From the NCBI RefSeq assembly GCF_022605165.1, contig NC_063079.1:10001-74000 (forward strand): DNA of 64,000 nt, in the 5' to 3' direction. Positions 10,618 through 21,424 of the stretch are shown here, piece after piece. Position numbers and translations under genes: made by a program. The notes below the pieces were generated by a model, which was given only the letters and a program-made list of their open reading frames with translations, was not told the origin of the DNA and did not search any database. The stretch's first letter is position 1, and each line of letters opens with the position of its first letter. The DNA is from Purpureocillium takamizusanense (taxonomy: Eukaryota > Ascomycota > Sordariomycetes > Hypocreales > Ophiocordycipitaceae).

Positions 10618-10940
10618 TATAGAGACGTAAAGAGGGATTACTATCTTTATACCTTCCGCCTCTCAGGAACAATTCAACTTCGTCTATTATTGCTCTACGC
10701 TGTTGCATTCTACATGGTATGACTTGCTCATACTATACCGAAATTCTCTATCTCAAGGCTCTCGTCCGGGAGAAACGATTATCCTTTGCCGTCTATATTC
10801 CAAGGCGAGAGTTTTCAGGCAAAACATCGTTGTCATCGGCGTCCCCAGTTGTTGTGCCACGGCATATTATTGTGGGGACCTCACGCGAACCAGGACGTCC
10901 ACCAGCTGCAGTTATTGCCTCGTGCTTCTTGGGCGCGAGC

Positions 10941-11297
10941 ATGCGGCGCATCGACATCGAGAGTGGTGTTGTTAGCTGGGATGATGGCCATCGCCTCATA
11001 CACAGCCGGCATCCGTTCACCGGCGAGGCTGTGGTATACGGCTGGGCTGGCGAGTTGATCTCTCTAGTGACATATCGAGACGGGCTAGAGGATGGTCCGC
11101 AACGCGAGTGGTTCACAGACGGGTCGCTCAAGTCTGAGCTGATTGTGCATCGGGGTATCATACAGGGTGTTGCTCGGTATTGGCATGGGAATGGGCAACT
11201 TGCATGCGAACGTCGCTTCGATAAGCAGGGCAAATTAGTAGCGGAGAGCAACTGGAAAGAGGATGGACATCGTCTAGAAGGCGGGGGGATTTCGTGA
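10941..11297 (+). CDS. MORN-repeat (YwqK-type) protein, probably of bacterial origin
   Basis: Single exon, 118 residues from the ATG at 10941 (MRRIDIESGVVSWDDGHRL). The reading frame is open further upstream to 10719, but that part looks like non-coding sequence. The protein carries three to four MORN-variant units of the form (Y/W)xDGxxxGxxxxW(Y/H)xxG, for example YRDGLEDGPQREWFTDG and YWHGNGQLACE. This arrangement, with an N-terminal PFTGEAV segment, is typical of bacterial proteins annotated as YwqK-family antitoxin-like, especially from actinobacteria (from memory). No intron, normal GC, and placement 328 bp after a solo LTR in a subtelomere are consistent with horizontal transfer. Function is unknown, and an antitoxin role should not be assumed in a fungus. 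Confidence 0.72.
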   Translation: MRRIDIESGVVSWDDGHRLIHSRHPFTGEAVVYGWAGELISLVTYRDGLEDGPQREWFTDGSLKSELIVHRGIIQGVARYWHGNGQLACERRFDKQGKLVAESNWKEDGHRLEGGGIS

Positions 11298-11344
11298 ATG
11301 GACTAGTGGATTTTTCAGACAATTGGGTCTACTGGGTCCATCTT

Positions 11345-12600
11345 TAGCATCAGTCAATTGATGAGAATTCTCTTAAAGAGCCCAAGCTAGATGCACGTCA
11401 ATGCGTGGCTCTTTACACTGGTCGGGTGCAGAAGTGTCCCACCAGGCTTTAAACGCGTCTCTGGGCTGCTGCCGGGCAGTCTTGAGCAAATGAGCGAGTA
11501 TTGGGAAAGCGTCTGCAGCTTCGGGCAAGGATGTGGCCGCCTTCGCTAAGGCGTCCGTCTGCTCGTTGCCTACAATATTAGTATGGCCGGGGATCTAACG
11601 GACTTCAACGGCGCCATGAGTCGTGGCTAGAGCTTGGAACTCGAGGCCCCCTTAAAAGGTTAGGGGTAGTGACCCAATCGGAGACATCCTTCATATAGGC
11701 GACGAATATATTCGCCGATAATATACTAGGCCGCTCTAACTATCTTAATAGTAATATCATTAGAGCTAGGAGATATATTCCCTATATAAATAGTCGCGTT
11801 TAGTACCTCGGCTAGTAATATATCTTAAGAGACTAATATCGGTCTTATTACGGTAATTAAGACCTATAGGTCGGGTATATTATCTTCCGCCGTTCGCCTT
11901 TCTAGCGTAGCTCGTCGAAAAGTATTCGCTTTATTAAGCTACGTTTCGTATACTTCGCTATCTACCTTAAGGAGCGATAGCTAAAATGCACCTAAAGACT
12001 TAAATAATCGGACGGCCTTAAAAATAAATATACTATCGTTAAAGCTTTCGATAAGGTTACGCTAGTATAGCCGTTTAGCTTAACGGACAACCTTCTAGAA
12101 GTCCTTTTTAGCGAGCTAAACTTCCCGATAAAATCTAAGGGGATAGATTCTTCTAATCGCGTAGTATTCTATAGCGGCGAGTCGGCATTTTTCGGTCTAT
12201 TATAGTACGCTACGGGTTTACTTTCGAATAGGGCGGCTAGCGACCTTTACCGCTACTTAGAGGAGGCGCACTAAGGTAGATATAAGAGCATTAAGGTCGT
12301 AGATAGTTATCGTCTAAGCTAGGATATCCGCTAACCTATATTAGACGAGTTTTACGAATCGCTTAATCTCGTCTCTTATCGTAACGTAGACCTTTCTAGG
12401 TAATATTAGCGCTAAGCCTACCTCGGGCAATACTATACTAAGCGTAAAATAGTTAAAACTAATAGCTAAGTAGTCCTCTACCTTAGCCTCTAATAGGGAT
12501 ATATTAGTAAAGGTAAGGTCTATAGTATTACTATATAGGTTCGTAGGCATATCGGTTAGATTAAGTAAGTTAAGACCCTTCTCTACTGCCTAATAAGCGA
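11345..12600 (-). pseudogene. Deleted and RIPped Tad-like LINE (endonuclease end plus RNase H)
   Basis: Minus strand. Around 12550-12341 a stretch reads like the end of a LINE endonuclease domain (TIDLTFTN motif). Around 11640-11410 it reads as a RNase H domain, with IPGHTNIVGNEQTDALAKAA. An intact element would have about 2.5 kb of reverse transcriptase between these, but only about 0.7 kb remains, so the copy is internally deleted. One tryptophan codon (RWIPGH) is TAG, the expected RIP product. Mutation is light from 11345 to about 11650 and heavy beyond that. Confidence 0.75.
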
Positions 12601-13600
12601 TATTATTGCCTTAGCTATTAAAACGACTAGACTACTAGCTATAGTATTTAGCATTAAAATCTCTAGCTACTAGGCACCGGCTCGGCGGGCTCTAAGCTAG
12701 AAGTATATTAAAAGCCTCGTTAAAGTTAGGCTACTAATAGTAATTAACTATCGTTATATTATTAATAGTAAGCTAGAGAATATTATAGGTTATCGCGGGC
12801 TATTATTAATCGGCTATTAGGCCGGGTCGACGCTAGATATATATTATAACCCTCGGGCGGGTATTATTATTAATCTTATAGTTATAGTTAGGGGACTATA
12901 ATAGAGTTCGTAAAAGACTACTTACTTAAATAAAGAAGCTTAACTATAATAGTTAGCGTTTCTATAACTATATAAGATAATTTTACCTACTTAAATAGAG
13001 AAGCCTAACTATAATAGTTAGGATAGGGCGCTTATATATAGTATATATAGTTAGGACCCGGTTCTAAAAGTAGTAGCTATACTTCTATAAGTAATAAGAC
13101 TAGTTTTAATACTAAAATTATACTTACGAGCCTTACTATCTATAGGTTTAGCTCTTTTATAGTTTAGGATACTATTGCGAATGAAAATAGTAGGACGTAT
13201 TATAGCTATTACTAAGGCTATAGGTATAATCGTATTTAATCTCCTTAGACTTAGAGTTAACCGTATTAAGCGTACTTCCTGCCGAATGATACTATAGGTA
13301 AACTATCGTCGAAATATAGTCTTTTAACCTTAATATTAATGCTATAAAAGGCAGAATAAGATCGCCTCGGTAATTTATAGACTCTAGAGTCGCTAATATT
13401 ATTGGAACCTATAGAGGGGTTACGTAAGGTAGCTTCCTTAAAAGCCTACTATAGTATATACGATTAGCCTAGCCTAGCCTCTCTATTATTATTATATTAT
13501 ATATATAGACGAGCTATTTAATCTATGCTATAAGCCCTATATTACGTCTCTCTCGCTTTCTCTCGATATACGTAAGACCTTAGAGATATAAGACTAAAGA
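11650..13600. repeat. RIP-degraded repeat block 2
   Basis: AT-rich, CA/TG-depleted sequence that includes the heavily mutated part of the LINE and ends near 13600, at the start of the methyltransferase gene. Beyond the LINE only the short repeat at 12912-13022 could be identified. Confidence 0.75.
12912..13022 (+). repeat. Dispersed subtelomeric repeat, partial plus full copy
   Basis: A partial copy (12912-12957) directly precedes a full 69-bp copy (12954-13022). Both match copy A at 2352-2420. The tandem arrangement suggests the unit once belonged to a longer repeat. Confidence 0.78.
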
Positions 13601-13616
13601 TCTTATAACAGACTCT

Positions 13617-14506
13617 ATGCACAGGGTCTACCTGCTAGTGACCGAAGGCAAACTCGGCAAAGCGCCAATTGAGAACCCTCGAAGAGTACTCGAAATAGCA
13701 ACCGGTATAGGAGTATGGGCCTTCGACTACGGTATGCTTCCATTAAAACAAGCCATTTTGTCTGGTGACAAATGCTAAATATATCTATAACAATAGCTAA
13801 AGAACATCCACGGTGCGAAGTGTGGGGAACTGACCTCAGTCGCATCCAAGGAGAAAAGAATTTGCCGAATCTTACATTTGTCCAGCATGACGCAGAATTT
13901 GACGACTGGCAGTTTGGCCAGACGTTTGACTACATACACCTTCGTTACGTGGTCACATGTTTCCAGAACGCCAAGTTAGTCATCCAAAGAGCCTTCGACA
14001 GCATGACCCCAGGCGGCTGGATCGAATTTTTTGACGCGGACCTGGGGTTGACATCGCCAGACGGCACTCTGAACGGAACTGCCGCTGAGCGGTGGGGTAA
14101 ACTAATACGACAGGGTGGTTTAAAAGTAGGGCGCGACTTTTCGAAGCCAAGGCACTTCGCTCCATGGTGCAAGGAGGTTGGTTTTTCAGATGTCAAGGAA
14201 GAGATCGTGCCGATGCCCAACAACGGGTGGCCGCAAGATGCAAGGATGAAAAGAATTGGAGAAGGCTATATGCTGAACCTTCTGAGCTTGGTGGATAGTT
14301 TTACGAAATTCCTCAGCCTGGCGGGCTTGTTACCGACGGAGGCGGCAGAGCTTGAGGCGCAGACAAAGAAGGACATCCAGAATAAGGATATCCACTTTGT
14401 CGTCAACACGTGAGTGCGACGTTGCTGGTCGCTGAACCACCATCAACCGAACATATTCGCTGATTAAGCCCTTAGGCACATTGTATATGCGCGTAAGCCC
14501 CTGTGA
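13617..14506 (+). CDS. Class I SAM-dependent methyltransferase, N-terminally short
   Basis: Three exons, 13617-13731, 13797-14409 and 14476-14506, encode 252 residues. Introns are 65 and 67 bp with GTATGC/TAG and GTGAGT/TAG ends. The last ten residues (HIVYARKPL region) appear only after the second splice and match the usual C-terminal strand of the family. Motif I is LEIATGIGVWA (residues 25-35; the usual form is LDxGTGTGIWA), followed by GTDLS and the VQHDAE motif. Fungal members of this LaeA/UMTA-like group usually exceed 300 residues. Here about 60-90 N-terminal residues are missing and the sequence upstream of 13600 is RIPped, so the gene is probably truncated by the repeat block. Substrate is unknown, and activity is doubtful given the shortening. 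Confidence 0.72.
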
Positions 14507-15052
14507 GGAACAGGAGCCGACACGATCAAGGTGCAAGAAGCTGTCCCTGGCAGAACTCATTTTATTGCGGGTTTGTAGCGGAATGCATCTCGTTTGACCA
14601 ACTACGGGTGTTGCGTCGAGGGACGCGCTGCCTTGCGGGTACTTCCGAATTAGCCCTGCCGATATTCCCTGAAAGCGAGCAGGACCCCGTTCTCGTGGGA
14701 AAGACTGGTCTACTATCATCGTCGTCGTGCTCGGGTTGTCGTGCCATGAGTGTGGGTCCAGCCCATAGGTAGTTTTTGACCGAGAAGGCGTCTAGCCCCT
14801 TGGTCACGCTATATTATCGACTCCATCTCGGTACGTAGCGTGTGCTAAATTTATTAACGCATTGTGTACCTATCAGATTCTTAGGCTTTGAAACAACTGC
14901 TGTCAATCTTCAGAACGTACGAAAATGAAGTGTGTCTAACTCATCAGAATCACATGATATTTCACGTGCTATAGGGGCGTGAAAAACCCTCGTTGCCAAG
15001 TTTCAGACCATCTCCGCAAAATTCCTTCCAACCGCAACCACACTTCACTACC
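14507..15052. other. Intergenic region between methyltransferase and kinase-like genes
   Basis: Normal composition. No coding sequence supported. It presumably holds the promoter of the 15053 gene; no clear TATA box was seen. Confidence 0.5.
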
Positions 15053-16141
15053 ATGACAACCTACTACAACCTTGACAACGCGATCTCTTCCTTCTTCGAA
15101 TCCAATAAATCTGTGACCAGACAACAATGTGAAGACTTCACTCTTTCCCATGCTGGCGGTCGGGTCAATCCTGTACCCATACAGGGTGCTTTCAGCTATA
15201 CTCTGACAGCGGGTCCGGATGATTCCAAGCTCTTCCAGTTTCGGACCGAAGACTCCAGCTTCGATACAGACATCTTGAACCTTGCCAAGAAAGTTCATCC
15301 GCAATTTGTAGCTAGCTGCAAATATCATGGAACTATCGGTAACTTACAGCCTCTACATATCTACGAGATGGAGAAGCTTCCTGGAACCCCATACTTTATG
15401 GCCCGCGATATCTCCTTAGTGCAGCCAGCAGACTCTATTCTCAGACAGCGGAACACGGTAAAAGACCTCGCGAGGTACGTCTAGCAGGTAATTGCGTAAC
15501 TTCAGTTCGCTGATACTATAGACAGATTCTTTGCGCAGTCGTGGAACAACGGTCAACGACTTTATTCGGGCAATACTGCTGCTTTACTTGCCGAGTATGA
15601 CTCCAAATTCGACCTTCTTGCTAAATCACTACCATCTCAATTTGCATCAAACTTGGACAGAGTCCGAAGATATCTTCCCTCACTTTTCTCAGGATCGTTC
15701 CCTTTCGTCCTTAGTCATGGGGACCTTTGCGAGATGAATATCCTCGTAAACTCCGAAACTGGCTACGTCACGGGCATTGTAGACTGGGCCGAGGCGAGGA
15801 TCGTTCCGTTTGGTTTTTCGTTATGGGGCTTGGAGAACGTTCTCGGGTATATGGACTCGGAGGGGTGGCATTACTACGACAATCGTGAGGACCTCGAGGG
15901 CCTTTTCTGGCATACCTTTGGCACAGAGATCAACAATGCCACAGAAAACGATTTGCAGTCAATCCGTTCTGCGAGGATGGCTGGCTTATTCTTACGATAC
16001 GGTCTTGTCATGGACGGCACAGCCGTGAAAGGCGTGGTGGACCAGTCCGATACTTCTTCCCTCGCGTATCTCGACGCCTTTTGTCTCGCTGCTGACTGGG
16101 CTCCACGTGAGTTCATCAACGTGTGCGCTAGAGACGCGTAG
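15053..16141 (+). CDS. APH-family phosphotransferase-like protein
   Basis: Two exons, 15053-15474 and 15526-16141, give 345 residues; the 51-bp intron has GTACGT and GACAG ends. The start ACCATGACA has a good context; an in-frame ATG 60 bases upstream is less likely. The catalytic loop is HGDLCEMN (His205 to Asn212) and the metal-binding Asp is Asp227 in GIVDWAEA, the pattern of the aminoglycoside/choline kinase fold. The N-lobe is less typical, with no obvious glycine-rich loop. The family phosphorylates small molecules, but most fungal members have no known substrate. No sign of RIP. Confidence 0.85.
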
Positions 16142-16362
16142 GGCACCATGGACCCGCCTCAGTAGTCACACTGCGTCTGAATGCAATTTATGGAGAGACA
16201 TCGTTGGTGAATTCCAATTTGGTTAGATAGACTTATATAACCAGAAACCTGGGTACAGGCAGTGTTGATATGTGGGCAGCAGCTACTGCATTCGAGGTAG
16301 CGTTGTGTCCGTGATGATGCATACCAGGTCTCCCAGATCCGCTCACCTGCGGCAAGAATTAC

Positions 16363-17162
16363 TCAATAGATAATATCCTCAGCCCGGAGAGCATCCATGA
16401 GGGAATCCTCCTCTCCGATCTTACCGCTAACAAACACCCTGTGAGTTCCCTTAGTAGTCTTAGCATGGCTTTCACCGCCCTGCAGCTCAGTCATACTCAG
16501 GTTGCTGTTGAGAGCGAACCCTGTAGTGCGGAAAGGCACCCACGCCTTAACATCCCTCGCATCGAACATGACGGTGCCGTGATTCTGGAGTACGAATTCG
16601 CACATCATCTCTGGAGCGTCTTGAACAAGTACCTGCAACCCTAGGAGATTCCCCAGGTCATTAACCTGAAGGTACTGAGCCAGCTCCTTGAAGAAGGCGG
16701 GATCGACTCCATCCAGATTGGCGATTGGCCCTTCGCGGTATTCGTAGGCCTGCATCTCTCCATTGCCGGTCAGCCTGAAGACATGGCCGTGGGTATCTAA
16801 CGGGTTGATATCTGATATGCTCGTAGGCTTAGACCAGCACCCTCGAACAGATGCGATGGCAGTTCCGAGCATGACGCTTCCTTCTTCAAGCTGGGAGTGT
16901 CCATGGATGAGGTGCATGCCGAACTTGTCCTGGACGTTCCAGCGCTTGAAGAGGCTTGCCAGCTCTTGAAGGTGGATCTGTTGCACATCAGGCTAAGCTC
17001 CATCATCTGGGAGGAGGTTATAACTGCTCCAGGACCGATCAGCATGCGTGTCCCTAATTCATCAAGTTGGACATACGCCGCCAATGACTGCCTGAGATCC
17101 TCCATAGACGGGGCAATATGAAGGCCAGGGATGACCAGAGGGGCTTGGGTTGCAGCTGCCAT
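16363..17162 (-). CDS. Hypothetical fungal protein, reading frame broken or with a very short intron
   Basis: Minus strand. It starts at 17162 (MAAATQAPLVIPGLHIAP) and ends at 16363. The first part (to about 16990) and the second (from about 16990, DVQQIHLQEL...) are in different frames. They join smoothly if one G is restored near 16990, which gives a continuous helix-like sequence. A 47-bp intron (GTTATA...CAACAG) would also restore the frame but has a weak donor. The second part has well-formed protein sequence (FGMHLIHGHS, YLQVNDLGNLLGLQVLV). I recognise no named domain. Intact gene with an odd intron, pseudogene and sequencing indel are all open. Confidence 0.55.
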
Positions 17163-18505
17163 AATGAAGACGAACGTTGAGAGCAAGAAAGGACAACGTT
17201 CTTTCCTAAGAGAATAGTATTTGAGCTTGGAGACACAGTGGCACAATTCTATAAGGATGAAGGTAATAGTGGTTGTGGGAGGCGGGAGCAAGACTCCACG
17301 TAGGAAGGAGGAAGGCTAATTATATATGGATTAGCAAATTCACGCACTGGATCTATAAATCACATGTTAACGGCTGCTTAAACTTAGAAACTGTACGTAT
17401 TTCACCTTGAGTTACAGGCGTAATGGAACGACTTCAGGGATTACATCCTGGCAACACTACCTTACCACCCATTGCTCGCTACCGTTGCAGTACCCCAATC
17501 TTGCGGAGTTTTATGTAGCAAACGGTATAGTCAAGAGTATGAGATAGATCGACAGTACTTTCCTATCAAAGCCAATTCTTATACGGTGAAGGAAGCACCC
17601 ACTCTTATTGCTCATGAGCCCTGTAATTGAAATGAAGGTGGCCTTATGACTGTGAAAGTGACGCGACCCTAAAGCGAAAAAGACGCCCACTGAGACATGG
17701 CGGGAAGGCATATAACCTTTTGGCGAGGTGGGTGTGGGCCAACACCGGGCGGACTCAATTAGCAGCAACGATCGTCAACACAGAATGTTGGACGGAGATA
17801 GTACGTATTCCTGTAATGTTGCCGCGCCTCACCCTGTTCGGTCATTTCCTGACCTAGGGATGCGACGGGGCCCGATCCTACCCCACTGACTTGGCTTACC
17901 AACAAGACTCAACGGTTCGTCCACAGCGCGTCCTGTCGCGCATGCCCTTGTCCACCCTGTCCCTTGCGTGGATAACTCAACTTGTCACCAAATGCGACCA
18001 TGGCCTGTGGCAGTGCAGGCTGATTCAAAGGGACTCATAACTCGGACCTAAACATAACTTGTTAGGAAAGTAGTACTGGGTTAAAGAGCTAATCCGCCAT
18101 GGGCGATGCGCGATGCGGACGAAACCTGCTACTCGAATTCAGGACCCATTGACTTAGATCCTTCCGAGGAAAGCCGAAACGAGGTCTGCGATTACGAGGA
18201 CGTAAGGCCCTGTTCGGCAGCCTCTATTAGGATCACCGAGGGGTCTAGAGGGTGACTTCAGCCGCCTGCATAAACAGTACTGTATCGCGACAGGGGGTAG
18301 TAGCAGTCGATGCCACCCATCCATAGCAGGACCAACACGGCCGCCGCTGACGGATAACGGGCGATTGTATGCCATGCGCCGAATGAGAGAAGAGACGAGA
18401 GCGAGAGAAAGTCCCCGCAAGTAGGAAACACGTGATTCGCATAATGTAACCGCAAGTGATCATTGTTGGTCCTTCACCACCCAATCGCGCCGCAAACGAG
18501 CTGCA
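17163..18505. other. Intergenic, no gene seen
   Basis: About 1.3 kb of normal composition between divergent neighbours. It should contain both promoters. No conserved element was recognised. Confidence 0.5.
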
Positions 18506-19470
18506 ATGAACCGACAACCCTCTTTATTGACATTGCCCCTAGAGCTCCGTATGGCTATTTACGAGCTCGTGCTCAAGCCTGACGTCTTCGACTTTATAGA
18601 TCAGACGTATGGCCTCAGCGATTCAAGGTTCGGTCTCATGCAGAACATCAATGCTTTTAATATCGTCGCCATTGGGACAGCCCCGCACCGTGAAACAGCC
18701 GAGCTGCAGGGACTTGCTCGGCAGCAAAACGACCCATGGGTACTTGCCCGAATATGCCAGCAGATTAAATATGAAACTGCACAGAAGCTAGCAGCTATTC
18801 GGCTCGACGATATTTTCTTCTCCTTCCATGCTTTCACCCCCGGTGATATGACCGCATGGATCGACCGTATAGGCGCGGGAACTGTGCCCAAAATACGTCG
18901 ATGGGGTATCGAGAGCGTAAATTGGTGTCATGACTTGTATCGCTGGTCGGAAAGGAATCCGCGGGATTGGCAGCTGGCACCCAGCTGCTTAAGGTTGCAT
19001 AGAGCGCCTCACAGGGAGCAAGTGTATGGAGGTCCGTCCTGTCGAATAAAGAGTGCTTACCGACAATCGCTAGGCAATGCTACCGCGCCGTCTCTGTGCA
19101 CTTGGTCGCGACCAATACCGAGCTGATGGAGCGCGATACTGCCCTACAGTCGTCGCATATAAACGAGCACATAGACTTCCGACATGAATACTGCACCGGA
19201 ATACGGGATGCGTCTACTCACCTTCATCGGGAGTTGGTTGGTGTTCAGTGCAACCGTGAGCTACTACAAAGTTGCCTAGATGCGGAAGAGCAGTTCACAG
19301 TGCAAGATGGCGACTCTGCCACGAGATGTACCACATCCAGGGCAACAATCGCTGGGCTCATGACACTGGTCAAGGCAGTTCGAGGTAGGGAACTATATGA
19401 TGATGAAAGGCTTCTTCGCGCTTTTCCACAGCAAGAGAACTGCAAGGGAACGAGACAAGACTGGATCTAA
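18506..19470 (+). pseudogene. F-box-like hypothetical gene with a single-base frameshift
   Basis: It starts at 18506 with MNRQPSLLTLPLELRMAIYE, the N-terminal LPxELRxxIY pattern common in fungal F-box-like hypothetical proteins. The frame holds to about 19000, and the natural continuation is then in another frame beginning about 19003 and running to the stop at 19470 (NKECLP, AVSVHL, DHIDFR-like, EEQFTVQDGDS). No splice signals fit between them; restoring one base near 19001 joins the two parts. The C-terminal half resembles the rest of this family as I remember it. Either a recent inactivating indel or an assembly error. F-box-like proteins usually act as adaptors, but the partner is unknown. 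Confidence 0.6.
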
Positions 19471-19762
19471 GATAGCATCATCATGGCATCGCCAGATCGG
19501 AGACACGTTACAATATATTAGAGACAAACACGTTCTAACGATAGGCAATGTGTGTATCACTATATATAGTCACGCATTTCTGTGTTCACGTATCTCGAGC
19601 CTGCCAAACCCTGTAGGCCCAACTTCGCAGGTCCTGGATGTGCGAAAATGGAGATCCATGTGATTGTAAATAGTGCTACTCGGCAATCAAAGTGTCAAAA
19701 CACCTTCGCTCCTTCACCCAGACACTATAAAGGGAAAGAAGGCAAAGGAATGCCGAGAATTT

Positions 19763-21424
19763 CTACTCTCCTTCCCCGACAGGAAGTTCCTCCTCGTACT
19801 CGGGCTCCTCATCATCAATACCAGCATCTTGATATTGCTGATATTCGGAAATCAGGTCGTTCATGTTAGACTCGGCCTCCGTGAATTCCATTTCGTCCAT
19901 ACCCTCACCCGTATACCAATGTAGGAAAGCCTTGCGCCTAAACATGGCGGTGAACTGCTCCCCAACCCGCTTAAAAAGCTCCTGGATAGATGTAGAGTTA
20001 CCAATAAAGGTCGAAGACATTTTCAGGCCACGGGGAGGAATAGCGCAGAGAGCGGTCTGAATGTTGTTGGGGATCCACTCTACGAAGTAAGACGAGTTCT
20101 TGTTCTGGACGTTGTGCATCTGATCCTCGACCTCCTTCATAGCAACCTTGCCACGGCTATAATATATTAGCGAGACTTGAAGTTCTAGTTAGGATATATA
20201 GTCAACTTACAATATGGCAGAACAGGTTAGGTAGCGGCCGTTACGGAAGTCAGAGGCAGCCATCATGTTCTTGGGATCAAACATTTGCTGAGTGAGCTCA
20301 GGAACGCTAACAGCGCGGAAAGAGTGAGCACCTCGACTAGTCAGAGGAGCGAAGCCAACCATAAAAAAGTGTAGACGAGGGAAGGGGACCATGTTGACGG
20401 CTAGCTTTCGGAGATCCGAGTTAAGCTGCCCGGGGAAGCGCAAGCAGGTAGTGACGCCAGACATAACAGCGGACACCAGGTAGTTCAAGTCACCATATGA
20501 GGGGTTAGCTAGCTTGAGAGTGCGCTGGCAAATGTCAATGAGAGCTTCGTTGTCGATGCAAAAGGTTTCGTCGGAGTGTTCAACAAGCTGGTGAATAGAG
20601 AGGGTAGCATTGTATGGTTCGACAACGGTATCGGAAACCTTGGGCGAGGGCACGACGGAGAAGGTAGCCATCATGCGATCAGGGAATTCCTCGCGAATTT
20701 TCGAAATAAGCAGCGTACCCATTCCAGAGCCCGTGCCACCCCCAAGAGAGTGGGTGATCTGGAAGCCCTGTAGGCAGTCGCAACCTTCAGCCTCGCGTCG
20801 AATGACATCGAGAACGCTGTCAACTAGCTCGGCGCCCTCAGTATAGTGGCCTTTAGCCCAGTTGTTGCCAGCACCCGACTGGCCGAAGACGAAGTTGTCG
20901 GGACGGAAAAGCTGGCCAAAGGGTCCTGCACGGACAGCATCCATTGTACCGGGTTCGAGATCGACGAGGACAGCCCGAGGAACGTACTTATTGCCGGAGG
21001 CCTGGAGAGACACGATAAATTTCCCCTCGCAATGGTTTGCGTAGTAGTTGCTCGACGTACCTCGTTAAAGTAAACGCTCATGCGCTCGAGCTGAAGATCG
21101 GATGAGCCATTATAGACACCGTTGCTATCAAGGCCGTGCTCTCCAGAGATGGTCTGCCAGAACGCAGCGCCAATCTGGTTGCCCTAGTCGCCCACCACCG
21201 TCAACTCCAACTACACATCAGTCGCTTATTAGCGTGAGATAAAACGTACACACTGGCCAGTTTGAAGGTGAACCTGTCGACAGTAAGAATTTCTCGCGTT
21301 AGCATGACCCTGACAGTTGTTGTGGTTCGGGGTAAACTGTTCCTCCACGTGATGGTAGGGCAATAAACAAAGCAAGCCGTAGAGACGCGTCGGGCAGAAG
21401 GGAAGGACTCACTATTTCGCGCAT
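19763..21424 (-). CDS. Beta-tubulin, probably a second paralogue
   Basis: Five exons on the minus strand, 21424-21413, 21273-21250, 21183-21061, 21001-20211 and 20156-19763, give 447 residues. The pattern of three tiny 5' exons (MREI / VHLQTGQC / GNQIGAAFW...) is that of ascomycete beta-tubulins. The tubulin signature GGGTGSGMG is at 140-148, and the acidic tail ends [10 protein letters not shown]. Residues linked to benzimidazole response are of the sensitive type: His6, Phe167, Glu198 and Phe200. Departures from the usual fungal sequence include His195, Ile208 (usually Tyr) and Gln212 (usually Met). These and the shortened acidic tail suggest a divergent second copy rather than the main gene; I cannot prove that here. 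The product polymerises with alpha-tubulin into microtubules. Confidence 0.93.

Noticed and set aside
10719..10940. Upstream extension of the MORN gene to an ATG at 10719
   Set aside because: The extra 74 residues have no MORN pattern, and homologues known to me start at the MRRIDIES-like segment.
10793..11251. 152-residue open frame opposite the MORN gene
   Set aside because: Antisense shadow; Ser/Pro-rich with no domain.
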